DNA from: Treponema sp.
Lineage (GTDB): Bacteria; Spirochaetota; Spirochaetia; Treponematales; Breznakiellaceae
Assembly (NCBI GenBank): GCA_031289935.1
Contig: JAITON010000025.1
Span: forward strand, 1 to 7,623
Direction of reading: 5' to 3'
Length of the DNA stretch: 7,623 nucleotides
In this document: piece after piece, positions 1-6,078 of the stretch
How positions within the stretch are numbered: the first letter of the stretch is position 1
How the letters are laid out: every line of letters starts with the position of its first letter
Program-made: the position numbers and the translations under genes
The notes under the pieces: generated by a model
Told to the model about the DNA's origin: nothing
The model's database searches: none
The model's input: only the letters and a program-made list of their open reading frames with translations

Positions 1-6
1 TAGCGG

Positions 7-31
7 TTTGCCCGTAGCTTTTACGGGCAAA
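7..31. repeat. Perfect 10-bp hairpin
   Basis: TTTGCCCGTA at 7-16 pairs with TACGGGCAAA at 22-31 around a 5-base loop (GCTTT). It is not followed by a T-run on either strand, so it is not a standard intrinsic terminator. It lies 18 bases before a terminator-like hairpin and may be the 3' end structure of a gene lying left of the window, or a pause/attenuation hairpin acting with the next one. Confidence 0.6.
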
Positions 32-49
32 TAACCAACGGCCTTTTTA

Positions 50-91
50 AGCCTGTTTCAGGGGTCCACCAGCCTGGAACAGGCTTTTTTT
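50..91 (+). terminator. Rho-independent terminator of an upstream gene
   Basis: A 13-bp stem (50-62 with 73-85, one G-T pair at 58/77) closes a 10-base loop and runs straight into seven T residues at 85-91. This is the classical intrinsic terminator layout for plus-strand transcription. No reading frame in 1-136 belongs to it, so it probably ends a gene left of the window and insulates the promoter that begins at 137. Confidence 0.85.
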
Positions 92-136
92 GCGGGCCTT
101 TGACCGGGGCGGCAGCCGGTTCTTTTACAGCAGGTA

Positions 137-165
137 TTGACAAGGTTCTCTCTATATGGTATATC
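137..165 (+). promoter_or_regulatory. Sigma70-type promoter of the CotH lipoprotein gene
   Basis: A perfect TTGACA -35 box at 137-142 is separated by exactly 17 bases from TATATC at 160-165, which matches TATAAT at five of six positions when T-A-T-A is followed by T. The predicted start of transcription is near 172, giving a leader of about 55 bases before the ATG at 227. A terminator just upstream (50-91) supports a new transcription unit starting here. The TTG inside the -35 box is in frame with the gene but should not be taken as its start codon. Confidence 0.75.
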
Positions 166-226
166 ACATCCTGCGATTAGCCTTTGGCTGCCGGCTGCTA
201 TGGGAATAACAATAGGGAGGTTTATT

Positions 227-1492
227 ATGAAAAATAGACCTGTATTATCGGGGATACTAATAATAATAGCAGGAATATTCGTTATGAGTGTTGCCGGATG
301 CGGCGATTCCTATAGCGACGCCAAGGGCTATGTGGACCCCGCCGCCTTAAATACCGGGCTGCCACAGGTCATCATAAACACGGAACATAATCAGTCCATC
401 ACCAGTAAAGAATACTATATTAAAGCGGCTGTTCAAATCAGCGACCCCGATAATGCCGCCCATAACCTGACCGCCGACGACTACAACGCGGAGATCCGGG
501 GCCGGGGCAACTCGACCTGGGTCTATCCCAAGAAGCCCTACCGCCTCAAGTTTACATCAAAACAAGGGCTCTTTGGTTTGGAACAGGCCAAGAGCTGGGT
601 GCTCCTGGCGAATTTCCGGGACCCCACCATGCTGATGAACATCATCGCCTTTGAACTGGGGGCGCGTTTCGGCTTCGCCTATACGAATCATTATATCCCG
701 GTAGATCTCGTGCTGAACGGCGTGTATGAAGGCACCTATGTGCTGACCGAACAGGTGCAGGTTGGCGCCGGGCGGGTAGACATTGACGAGGACCAGGGCT
801 TTCTCGTGGAACTGGATTTCCACTATGACGAGGAGCCCAAATTCAAAACCAGCATTATTCATTTGCCGGTGATGATAAAATCCCCCGAAGACCTGGGCCC
901 GTCGGGCTATGATTTTGTAAAGGACGCTATTAACGCCCTGGAGGCCGCCTTATACGCGGAGAGCTTCCCCGAAAGCGGCTACCGTGACTTAATAGACCTG
1001 GATAATTTTGTTGATTATATCCTGATCAACGACCTCTTGATGAACACAGAGCTCCAGTGCCCTGCCTCGGTGTATATGTACCGGGACGCGGGGGCGGGGG
1101 CAAAAATAAAGCTGGGGCCCTTGTGGGACTTTGACAGTGGTTTTGGTTTCCAGGAGGCTACGGCAAGAACGTTTTTTACCAAATATACGGGCAGAATCCC
1201 CTTTATCGTTCAATTCGACGGTATTGAAGGCCAGTTTTTCTTTCGTAAGTTTTTTGAAGACCCGGTGTTCCGCGCGCGGTACAAGGCGCGGTGGATCGAA
1301 AAATATGCGGATATCGACAGTATGATACACTTTATTGACGGGATGGCGGAGGAGCTCTATGCGTCGCAACAGCAGAACTATCAGGTCTGGCAATGGAGCG
1401 GCGGCACGGATTATAACGGGGAAATCGCCAAGATGAAGCTCTGGTGGCGGAACCGGGTGGCCTATCTAGACGCTGAAATCCGGAAATACTAA
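227..1492 (+). CDS. CotH-kinase-family lipoprotein
   Basis: The 421-residue product belongs to the CotH family, atypical secreted protein kinases first known from Bacillus spore coats but common in bacteria that do not sporulate. The start is ATG 227 with GGGAGG at 215-220, six bases upstream; the frame is open back to a TTG at 137, but that lies in the -35 box. Residues 1-24 form a lipoprotein signal peptide (basic N-terminus, hydrophobic core, lipobox VAGC with acylated Cys25). Family landmarks follow in order: RGRGNSTW (91-98), KKPYRLKF (102-109), ANFRDPTMLMN (128-138), GVYEGTYVLTEQV (165-177), FLVELD (192-197), DYILINDLLMNTE (263-275), SVYMYRD (281-287) and LGPLWDFDSGFG (296-307), whose DFD supplies the probable metal-binding acidic residue. 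The family assignment is firm from the motif series. Kinase activity, substrate and membrane leaflet are inferred. The gene is probably cotranscribed with the next one, 15 bases on. Confidence 0.88.
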   Translation: MKNRPVLSGILIIIAGIFVMSVAGCGDSYSDAKGYVDPAALNTGLPQVIINTEHNQSITSKEYYIKAAVQISDPDNAAHNLTADDYNAEIRGRGNSTWVYPKKPYRLKFTSKQGLFGLEQAKSWVLLANFRDPTMLMNIIAFELGARFGFAYTNHYIPVDLVLNGVYEGTYVLTEQVQVGAGRVDIDEDQGFLVELDFHYDEEPKFKTSIIHLPVMIKSPEDLGPSGYDFVKDAINALEAALYAESFPESGYRDLIDLDNFVDYILINDLLMNTELQCPASVYMYRDAGAGAKIKLGPLWDFDSGFGFQEATARTFFTKYTGRIPFIVQFDGIEGQFFFRKFFEDPVFRARYKARWIEKYADIDSMIHFIDGMAEELYASQQQNYQVWQWSGGTDYNGEIAKMKLWWRNRVAYLDAEIRKY

Positions 1493-1507
1493 ACCCCGGG
1501 AGGGACT

Positions 1508-2131
1508 ATGAAAAAATCTATGGCGCTCCTGTTCACGCTCATGGCCGCGGGCCTCTTCGCCCAGACTGAACCTGAAACCAGGCACCAGCCCTATGACATG
1601 CTGCTGGGCCTGAATCTGGGCCTGGGGGGTATGTTAAGCGGCGCCGTGCTACAGGAAACCGGAGACCCGGGCTACGTTAGCCTTTATGGGGATATCGGCC
1701 TTAGCTATGAATTCTACGTTTTTGACAAGCTTTCCCTTAGTATAGGATTGATGGTTCATCCAGAGGTGTATTATATTGTGGCCCAAAGTATACCCAGGAA
1801 TTTTAACGCTTCGGATTACATGGCAACGCCCTTGTGTCTTACGATCCCGGTGATGGTCTATGTGAACTTCCCTCCCCTGGATTGGCTCTACGCGGGGATG
1901 GGGCTCAGCGTTAATATCCCGGTCTACAGCTTTACTGAGCCGGGGCTGCCGGCCTACGACACCCGGGGGCCTGTCTTTATGGCTTTGCCTATGGATCTTG
2001 GTTTTGATCTGATAAACCCCGGCGAAGGGGGTATGCGTTTCTTCTTTAGGCTTACCCTCAGCGTTCATAAAGGCGGAGTCCTGGCGCCGCTGGGTTTTAT
2101 ATGGCAAATATATAATTGGAAACTTAACTAA
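1508..2131 (+). CDS. Small exported protein, probable outer-membrane beta-barrel
   Basis: The product is 207 residues and I do not recognise a named family. The start ATG 1508 has GGGAGGG seven to eight bases upstream (around 1499-1505). Residues 1-18 look like a signal peptide (MKKS, hydrophobic stretch, LFA before Gln19), with no lipobox cysteine. The mature part alternates Gly/aromatic/hydrophobic stretches separated by short Pro/Gly/Asp turns, for example near 32-47, 56-72, 75-92, 107-122, 127-142, 155-170 and 176-190. It ends in an amphipathic aromatic segment (FIWQIYNWKLN), as an eight- to ten-strand barrel of this size would. Its distance of 15 bases from the CotH-family gene suggests one operon, so it may be the surface partner or a substrate of that lipoprotein. 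Barrel topology is an inference from pattern only. A periplasmic beta-sandwich is an alternative. Confidence 0.7.
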   Translation: MKKSMALLFTLMAAGLFAQTEPETRHQPYDMLLGLNLGLGGMLSGAVLQETGDPGYVSLYGDIGLSYEFYVFDKLSLSIGLMVHPEVYYIVAQSIPRNFNASDYMATPLCLTIPVMVYVNFPPLDWLYAGMGLSVNIPVYSFTEPGLPAYDTRGPVFMALPMDLGFDLINPGEGGMRFFFRLTLSVHKGGVLAPLGFIWQIYNWKLN

Positions 2132-2175
2132 ACCTGGGAAAGCGCCGGTTAACCTGACGTTTTTCTCGTGCCTTC

Positions 2176-3879
2176 TTAGGGGTCAAACAGGGCCAGGGTA
2201 TCCAGTTCCGCCTGGGCCCGGGCGCGGACTGCGGCGGGACGATCCCGGGCACAGAGGGCGATCAGTATCTGCGCGGCGGGGCCGCTCAAGAGGGGGCCGG
2301 AGAAACGGCAGATGGCTCCGGTGGCGGCGGCGGTGGCCATGAGGACTTGCTCGTTCCGGTAGGAAAGGGGCGGCTGTATGAGGTTGCTAAAGCTTCTCAG
2401 GACGATCCCCCCGGGGTCCGCCCCGATCCTGCCCAGGGCTTCGGCGGCCGCGATTTTCACCAGGGAATCGTCATCCTTAAAGTAGAGTTCCGCCAGAAAG
2501 GGGATATATTCCCAGGAACCCAGGTAGCCCAGGAGCCGCGCCGCCTCCGCCCGGGAGGTTGCCGGGGTTCCCGGAGCGTCCCGGGCCAGGGCTATGAGCC
2601 AGGCAGCGTGGTCCTCTTCGCGGTCGCCGGTTCTGCCCAAGCGGATATCTTCCCAGATGCTGTTCAGACGGTCCGGCGCCTCACTGGCGCCGGGCCTGAT
2701 TCCCGGGGGGATGCTTCCCAGCCCGTAACTGCCCCCGGAGGCCGGGGCGTTCTTCCCGACAAGATCCCCGGCGGAATCCGGGCCAGGGCCGCTTTCTACC
2801 TGGTAGGCGTAGAGGATCCAGTCTTCACCCCCGGAATAGAGGAGGCCGTCTTCGCCGAGGGCGGGGAGGGCCGAGGAACCCAGGAGCCTGAAGGTCCAGA
2901 GCCGGTCCCCATCGAGGGAGAATTTCGAGACCCCCGTTAGAGAAAGGACGAAGACGCCCTGGTCGTCGAAGCGCAGGGCCGTGTCTCCGGCGCGGGTACC
3001 GGCGGGAACGTGGCTTTCCCCGGTCCAGAGGATCCTGCCGCCCCCTTCTCCCAGGAGGATGAGCCGGCCGTCCTGAAGGAGTACTGCCGCCGATCCTTTT
3101 CCGGCGGCCGCTGTCCCTTGCCAACCTGCGGATGCCAGGGGAGGGGCCGGCAGGTTCGGGAGGGGATCCAGGCGGTAGCCCTCCTGGACGGGCCGGGAAA
3201 TCGCCCGGACAGGCCGGGAGATCGCCGCTCTGCCGTCCCGGTAGAGGATCAGCGCCGCCTCCCCGTCTTCCTCCGCCAGGGGTACGACGGCTGCGGGCGC
3301 CGCCCCCAGGGATTGGGAGCGGGCCCTGCCAAAGGCGTCGATCCGGAGGAGCTCCCCGTTGTCCAGGGCCAGGAGGATTCCCCCGGACAGATCCGGTTGG
3401 GGGGCCAGGGCCGCCTCATGTTCCAGGGCCAGGGTCCAGAGGGTATATCCCGCAGCGTTAAAGCAGGAGACTTTTTCCCCCGTAAAGACGAAGATACGCC
3501 GGTCCCAGCCCTGGAGCACCGGGGCGGTGATGACCTTCCCCAGGTTGATCCGCCAGAGTTCCCGGCCGGCCCGGTTTACGGCGATGAGGATGCCGTCGGT
3601 CCGGCAGACAAAGCTCGTGCCCTCGGGAGAACGGGTCAGGTAAGGGCTCAGCCTGCCCTGGGCATAGAAATCCCAGAGGAAACTCCCCCCGGCGCCGAGG
3701 GTCCGCAGGTTTTTCCCGTCACAGATCATGGCCACGGAACCGGCCTGGACCGAGGGGGGCCCCAGAATGATCCCTCCCAAAGCCTGGCGCCAGACCGGCG
3801 GCGTATCGGCGGTCTCTGCTGCCCGGAGCGGGGTCCCCAGGAGGAGCAGCAGCAGAGCGAGGCTCAGAACCGCCCTCAT
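2176..3879 (-). CDS. Exported PQQ-like beta-propeller protein with C-terminal HEAT repeats
   Basis: The 567-residue product has a signal peptide at 1-20 (MRAV then a leucine-rich core, LRA/A cleavage), so it acts outside the cytoplasm. Residues about 30-360 hold propeller-type repeats marked by Gly-x-x-Leu-Trp strands at 65-69, 105-109, 144-148, 281-285 and 324-328, each following a segment like 'V..DG.L'. This is the PQQ/quinoprotein-like pattern seen in BamB and related scaffolds; no catalytic quinoprotein residues are evident. A Gly/Pro-rich linker (about 362-400) leads to a helical tail with HEAT-type helices (442-497: RAEAARLLGYLG, then VKIAAAEALGRIGAD). The ATG at 3879-3877 overlaps the stop of the upstream methyltransferase gene by four bases (ATGA), with AGAGG seven bases before it, so it is probably translationally coupled. 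A likely role is a periplasmic protein-interaction scaffold; the partner is unknown. Confidence 0.8.
   Translation of the reverse strand: MRAVLSLALLLLLLGTPLRAAETADTPPVWRQALGGIILGPPSVQAGSVAMICDGKNLRTLGAGGSFLWDFYAQGRLSPYLTRSPEGTSFVCRTDGILIAVNRAGRELWRINLGKVITAPVLQGWDRRIFVFTGEKVSCFNAAGYTLWTLALEHEAALAPQPDLSGGILLALDNGELLRIDAFGRARSQSLGAAPAAVVPLAEEDGEAALILYRDGRAAISRPVRAISRPVQEGYRLDPLPNLPAPPLASAGWQGTAAAGKGSAAVLLQDGRLILLGEGGGRILWTGESHVPAGTRAGDTALRFDDQGVFVLSLTGVSKFSLDGDRLWTFRLLGSSALPALGEDGLLYSGGEDWILYAYQVESGPGPDSAGDLVGKNAPASGGSYGLGSIPPGIRPGASEAPDRLNSIWEDIRLGRTGDREEDHAAWLIALARDAPGTPATSRAEAARLLGYLGSWEYIPFLAELYFKDDDSLVKIAAAEALGRIGADPGGIVLRSFSNLIQPPLSYRNEQVLMATAAATGAICRFSGPLLSGPAAQILIALCARDRPAAVRARAQAELDTLALFDP
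3187..3228. repeat. 21-bp tandem duplication inside the propeller gene
   Basis: Two adjacent 21-base copies (3187-3207 and 3208-3228) share the core GGCCGGGAAATCGCC / GGCCGGGAGATCGCC. They encode AISRPVR followed by AISRPVQ (residues 219-232 of the minus-strand product). The unit is a multiple of three, so the frame is kept. Confidence 0.8.
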
Positions 3880-5102
3880 ACCGCCGCCTCTGGCCGTCTG
3901 AATACCGCGAGGCTCTCAATATGGGCGGTCTGGGGGTAAAAGTCGTAGAAACTGAGGGATGCGAGCTCGTAGCCGCCTGCGGCCAGAATCCCCGAATCCC
4001 GGCCCAGGCTGGCGGGGTTGCAGGAGAGGTAGGCCAGGACCGGGGGGCCCGAGGCGGCAAGCCAGGCGGCCATACCGGGGGACAGCCCCTGCCGGGGAGG
4101 GTCGGCCAGGGCAAATCCGTAGGAGGGTCCCTGTTTCGCCCCCCTTTTCGTCTGCCCCAGGAAGGACCTGAGCCAGTCCCCGTCCCGCCGGGCGAAGAAC
4201 CGGTTGCCCTCGCCGGGGGCGTTGATCCGGGCCAGGTCCAGGGCGGCATGGTTCGCTTCTATGAGATCGATCCTTTTGAACTTGTCCCCCAGGAGGGCCG
4301 CGAAGGTCCCTACCCCGGCGTAGATGTCCGCCAGGGCTAACCCCGGGTCGGCCCCATCGGCAATGTCCAGGAGCTCTCCCGCCAGGAGCTCCAGCATCGC
4401 GGCATTGCTCTGGAAGAAAACCCCTGCCTCCATGATGATGTCCCTCCCCAGGATAGAGACCCGGCCCAGGCGGCCGTCCCCCTCTTGCAGGAAAAGCTCC
4501 CCCCGGGAATAGACCGTAAAACGGTCCCGGCCGGCCGGCGGGATGATGCCCCCCGTTTTAAGCCGCCGTCTGATACCGGCATCGGCCACGGGGCAGTCTT
4601 CGATGGGGATAATCGTTTCACTTTTACGGGCCTTAAATCCCGCCCCGTGGGCCGCCCCGTGGGCCGCCCCCTGGGCCGTCCCGTGGAACTGGACCCGGTT
4701 CCGGTAGCCGTATTCCGCCGAGGGGATTATCCGCAAGGCCGGGCCCCGCTCTTGCAGGTCCCGGAGACCGCCGATCCGGCTGAGGGCATCGCAGAGGATA
4801 GCCGCCTTTTCCTCAAGCTGGGCTCCGTAGGCCAGGTGCTGGAGGCCGCAGCCCCCGCAGCTCCCGTAATAGGGGCAGAGGGGCCTTATTCTTTCGGAAC
4901 CGGGGTTAAGGATATCCAGGAGCTCCCCCCGGGCCCAGCTCCGGTGTTCTTCGGTGATCCTGATCTCCGCCAGGTCCCCCGGAGCGGCCAGGTCCACAAA
5001 CAGGACCCTGCCGTCCGGAAGACGCCCCAGGGCTGCCCCCCCGGCGGCAAGATGCCCCAGAGAAACCCTGTACCCATGCTGATCCGCTGCGCCTTTCTCC
5101 AT
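3876..5102 (-). CDS. rlmD: 23S rRNA (uracil-5-)-methyltransferase, RlmD/RumA family
   Basis: The product (408 residues) is a TrmA/RumA-family enzyme that transfers a methyl group from S-adenosylmethionine to C5 of a uridine in 23S rRNA. Residues about 10-65 are a TRAM RNA-binding domain. An iron-sulfur cluster site is complete: CPYYGSCGGC (Cys76, Cys82, Cys85) plus Cys170 in IEDCPVAD. The methyltransferase part shows FFQSN (229-233), motif I DIYAGVGTF (259-267), DPPRQGL (334-340), the catalytic cysteine in SCNP (Cys361) and the probable general base Glu396 in TAHIES. The cluster cysteines favour RumA-type (U1939) or RlmCD-type enzymes over TrmA; which uridine is modified cannot be read from sequence. 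The ATG at 5102-5100 has no ribosome-binding site and the nearest promoter would leave only about three leader bases. The frame carries a Gly-Ala-His repeat insertion at about 141-154. Confidence 0.92.
   Translation of the reverse strand: MEKGAADQHGYRVSLGHLAAGGAALGRLPDGRVLFVDLAAPGDLAEIRITEEHRSWARGELLDILNPGSERIRPLCPYYGSCGGCGLQHLAYGAQLEEKAAILCDALSRIGGLRDLQERGPALRIIPSAEYGYRNRVQFHGTAQGAAHGAAHGAGFKARKSETIIPIEDCPVADAGIRRRLKTGGIIPPAGRDRFTVYSRGELFLQEGDGRLGRVSILGRDIIMEAGVFFQSNAAMLELLAGELLDIADGADPGLALADIYAGVGTFAALLGDKFKRIDLIEANHAALDLARINAPGEGNRFFARRDGDWLRSFLGQTKRGAKQGPSYGFALADPPRQGLSPGMAAWLAASGPPVLAYLSCNPASLGRDSGILAAGGYELASLSFYDFYPQTAHIESLAVFRRPEAAV
4642..4686. repeat. 12-bp tandem repeat, about 3.75 copies, inside rlmD
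   Basis: The unit GCCCCGTGGGCC occurs at 4642-4653 and 4654-4665, once with one change at 4666-4677, and partially at 4678-4686 (one change). On the coding (minus) strand it specifies a four-residue period, HGTA-QGAA-HGAA-HGAG (residues 140-155), between the NRVQF strand and the strand leading to the fourth cluster cysteine. The unit length preserves frame at any copy number. Confidence 0.88.
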
Positions 5103-5111
5103 ACCGGCGCC

Positions 5112-5140
5112 ATTATAGCATCATCGGCCTTCTAAAGGAA
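5112..5140 (-). promoter_or_regulatory. Extended -10 promoter of the rlmD operon
   Basis: Read on the minus strand, TATAAT occurs at 5117-5112 and is preceded directly by TGC (5120-5118), an extended -10 element. A -35 at the right distance (5140-5135, TTCCTT) is poor, as is usual with extended -10 promoters. The predicted start is near 5105, only three bases before the ATG at 5102. Confidence 0.65.
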
Positions 5141-5152
5141 GAACATTCATCC

Positions 5153-5179
5153 TCAATTTATCGCTTGTTTTACCGATAT
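5153..5179 (+). promoter_or_regulatory. Sigma28 (FliA)-like promoter of the flagellar operon
   Basis: TCAATTTA at 5153-5160 matches the sigma28 -35 consensus TAAAGTTT at five of eight positions. It is followed after exactly 11 bases by ACCGATAT at 5172-5179, matching GCCGATAA at six of eight. The spacing is the canonical one, and the element lies about 25 bases before the first flagellar start codon, with the ribosome-binding site between. No convincing sigma70 promoter competes in this stretch for the plus strand. The matches are partial, so this is a candidate. Confidence 0.5.
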
Positions 5180-5191
5180 TTGAAAAGACGG

Positions 5192-5198
5192 AAGGAGG
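5192..5198 (+). promoter_or_regulatory. Strong ribosome-binding site fixing a TTG start for flgF
   Basis: AAGGAGG, a near-perfect anti-16S match, stands six bases before TTG 5205. The first ATG nearby (5213) is in another frame, so this site decides the start. It also lies downstream of the sigma28-like promoter, giving a short leader of roughly 20 bases. Confidence 0.85.
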
Positions 5199-5204
5199 CG
5201 GCAG

Positions 5205-6056
5205 TTGATTCGAGGATGGTACACCGGCGCCAGCGGCATGAGAGCCCAGCAATTCAGGCTGGACGCGCTGGCCAATAATCTGGCAAACGTAGACACCAAT
5301 GCCTACAAAAAGGACGTTACCGTTCACAAGGCCTTTGCGGAACTGCTCATGCGCCGCACCAACGACGACGGCGTAAGGCTCAACCCCTTCGGCTCCTCCG
5401 ACGCAGCCCCCATCATCGGCACGCTGGGTACCGGTGTGGAGTTCAACGAGCTCTATACGGTCTTTAGCCAGGGAGCCCTCAAGGAGACCCAGGGCGATTA
5501 TGACCTCGCCCTGGACGGGCCGGGCTTTCTCGCGGTCCAGACCCCCTGGGGGGAACGCTATACCCGGAACGGCGCCTTCACCCTGGGCGTGGAAGGCTAC
5601 CTGGAAACCAAGGAAGGCTACCCCGTACTCGGGGAACACGGCCCCATCAGGGTCCAGGAAAACAACTTTCAGGTTGATAAGGACGGCAACATCTGGATCA
5701 ACGCCCTATATATTGACAACCCCCAGCCCATGATTGCCCAGGAAGCCAACCAGTGGGAGGATCCGGTCCTTCTGGACACCCTCAAGATCGTGGACTTCGA
5801 CCTGGAGCGCTATATCGAAAAGCAGGGCTCCAGCCTCTACAAGGCCACCGATGTCTCAGGCGAGGCCTTTGTTATAGAAGGCGGGGACCGGCCCCGGGTG
5901 ATTCAGGGCTTTGTAGAGGCCTCCAACGTGGATCCCGTTACCGAGATGGTCCAGATGATCGAAGTGCAGCGCGCCTACGAGGCCAACCAGAAGGCGGTGC
6001 AAAACAGCGATTCCATGCTGGGTGTGTTGATAAATCAAGTTACACGATTTGGTTGA
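5205..6056 (+). CDS. flgF: Flagellar basal-body rod protein FlgF (FlgF/FlgG family)
   Basis: The 283-residue product is an axial rod protein of the flagellar basal body, exported by the flagellar type III system and placed in the distal rod. It starts at TTG. The N-terminal rod motif ANNLANVDTNAYKK (22-35) and the C-terminal coiled-coil-forming end SNVDPVTEMVQMIEVQRAYEAN (within 240-261, then QKAVQNSDSMLG) are the paired D0 helices of the family. The middle shows FSQGALKET (87-95) and a DLALDGPGFLAVQTPWGERYTRNGAF core (100-125), as expected. It is somewhat longer than enteric FlgF (about 250 residues) and follows the treponemal arrangement in which two related rod genes lie in tandem. In older annotations such genes are often both called flgG. 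The order of flgF before flgG and the divergence from FlgG support the FlgF name, but this is an assignment by position and resemblance. Confidence 0.9.
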   Translation: MIRGWYTGASGMRAQQFRLDALANNLANVDTNAYKKDVTVHKAFAELLMRRTNDDGVRLNPFGSSDAAPIIGTLGTGVEFNELYTVFSQGALKETQGDYDLALDGPGFLAVQTPWGERYTRNGAFTLGVEGYLETKEGYPVLGEHGPIRVQENNFQVDKDGNIWINALYIDNPQPMIAQEANQWEDPVLLDTLKIVDFDLERYIEKQGSSLYKATDVSGEAFVIEGGDRPRVIQGFVEASNVDPVTEMVQMIEVQRAYEANQKAVQNSDSMLGVLINQVTRFG

Positions 6057-6078
6057 TAAAATTACAAGGAGCTAATTG

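Noticed and set aside
137..226. Thirty-codon N-terminal extension of the CotH gene from TTG 137
   Set aside because: The TTG is part of the TTGACA -35 box, has no ribosome-binding site, and would bury the lipoprotein signal peptide that starts at ATG 227 behind GGGAGG.
2132..2175. Possible bidirectional terminator between the convergent genes
   Set aside because: GGTTAACC is a short palindrome and GTTTTTC a short T-run, but no stem of useful length with a proper loop abuts the T-run on either strand.
3010..3939. Plus-strand 309-codon open frame opposite the propeller gene
   Set aside because: It is antisense to a gene with a clear signal peptide and repeats. Its product is Gly/Pro/Arg-rich with no domain, as expected from GC-rich shadow frames.
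4642..4686. CRISPR-like array
   Set aside because: The units are contiguous 12-mers without spacers and lie in frame inside rlmD.
4485..5135. Plus-strand 216-codon open frame opposite rlmD
   Set aside because: It is a shadow of a well-supported methyltransferase; the product repeats GRPVGRP from the 12-bp tandem repeat and matches no family.
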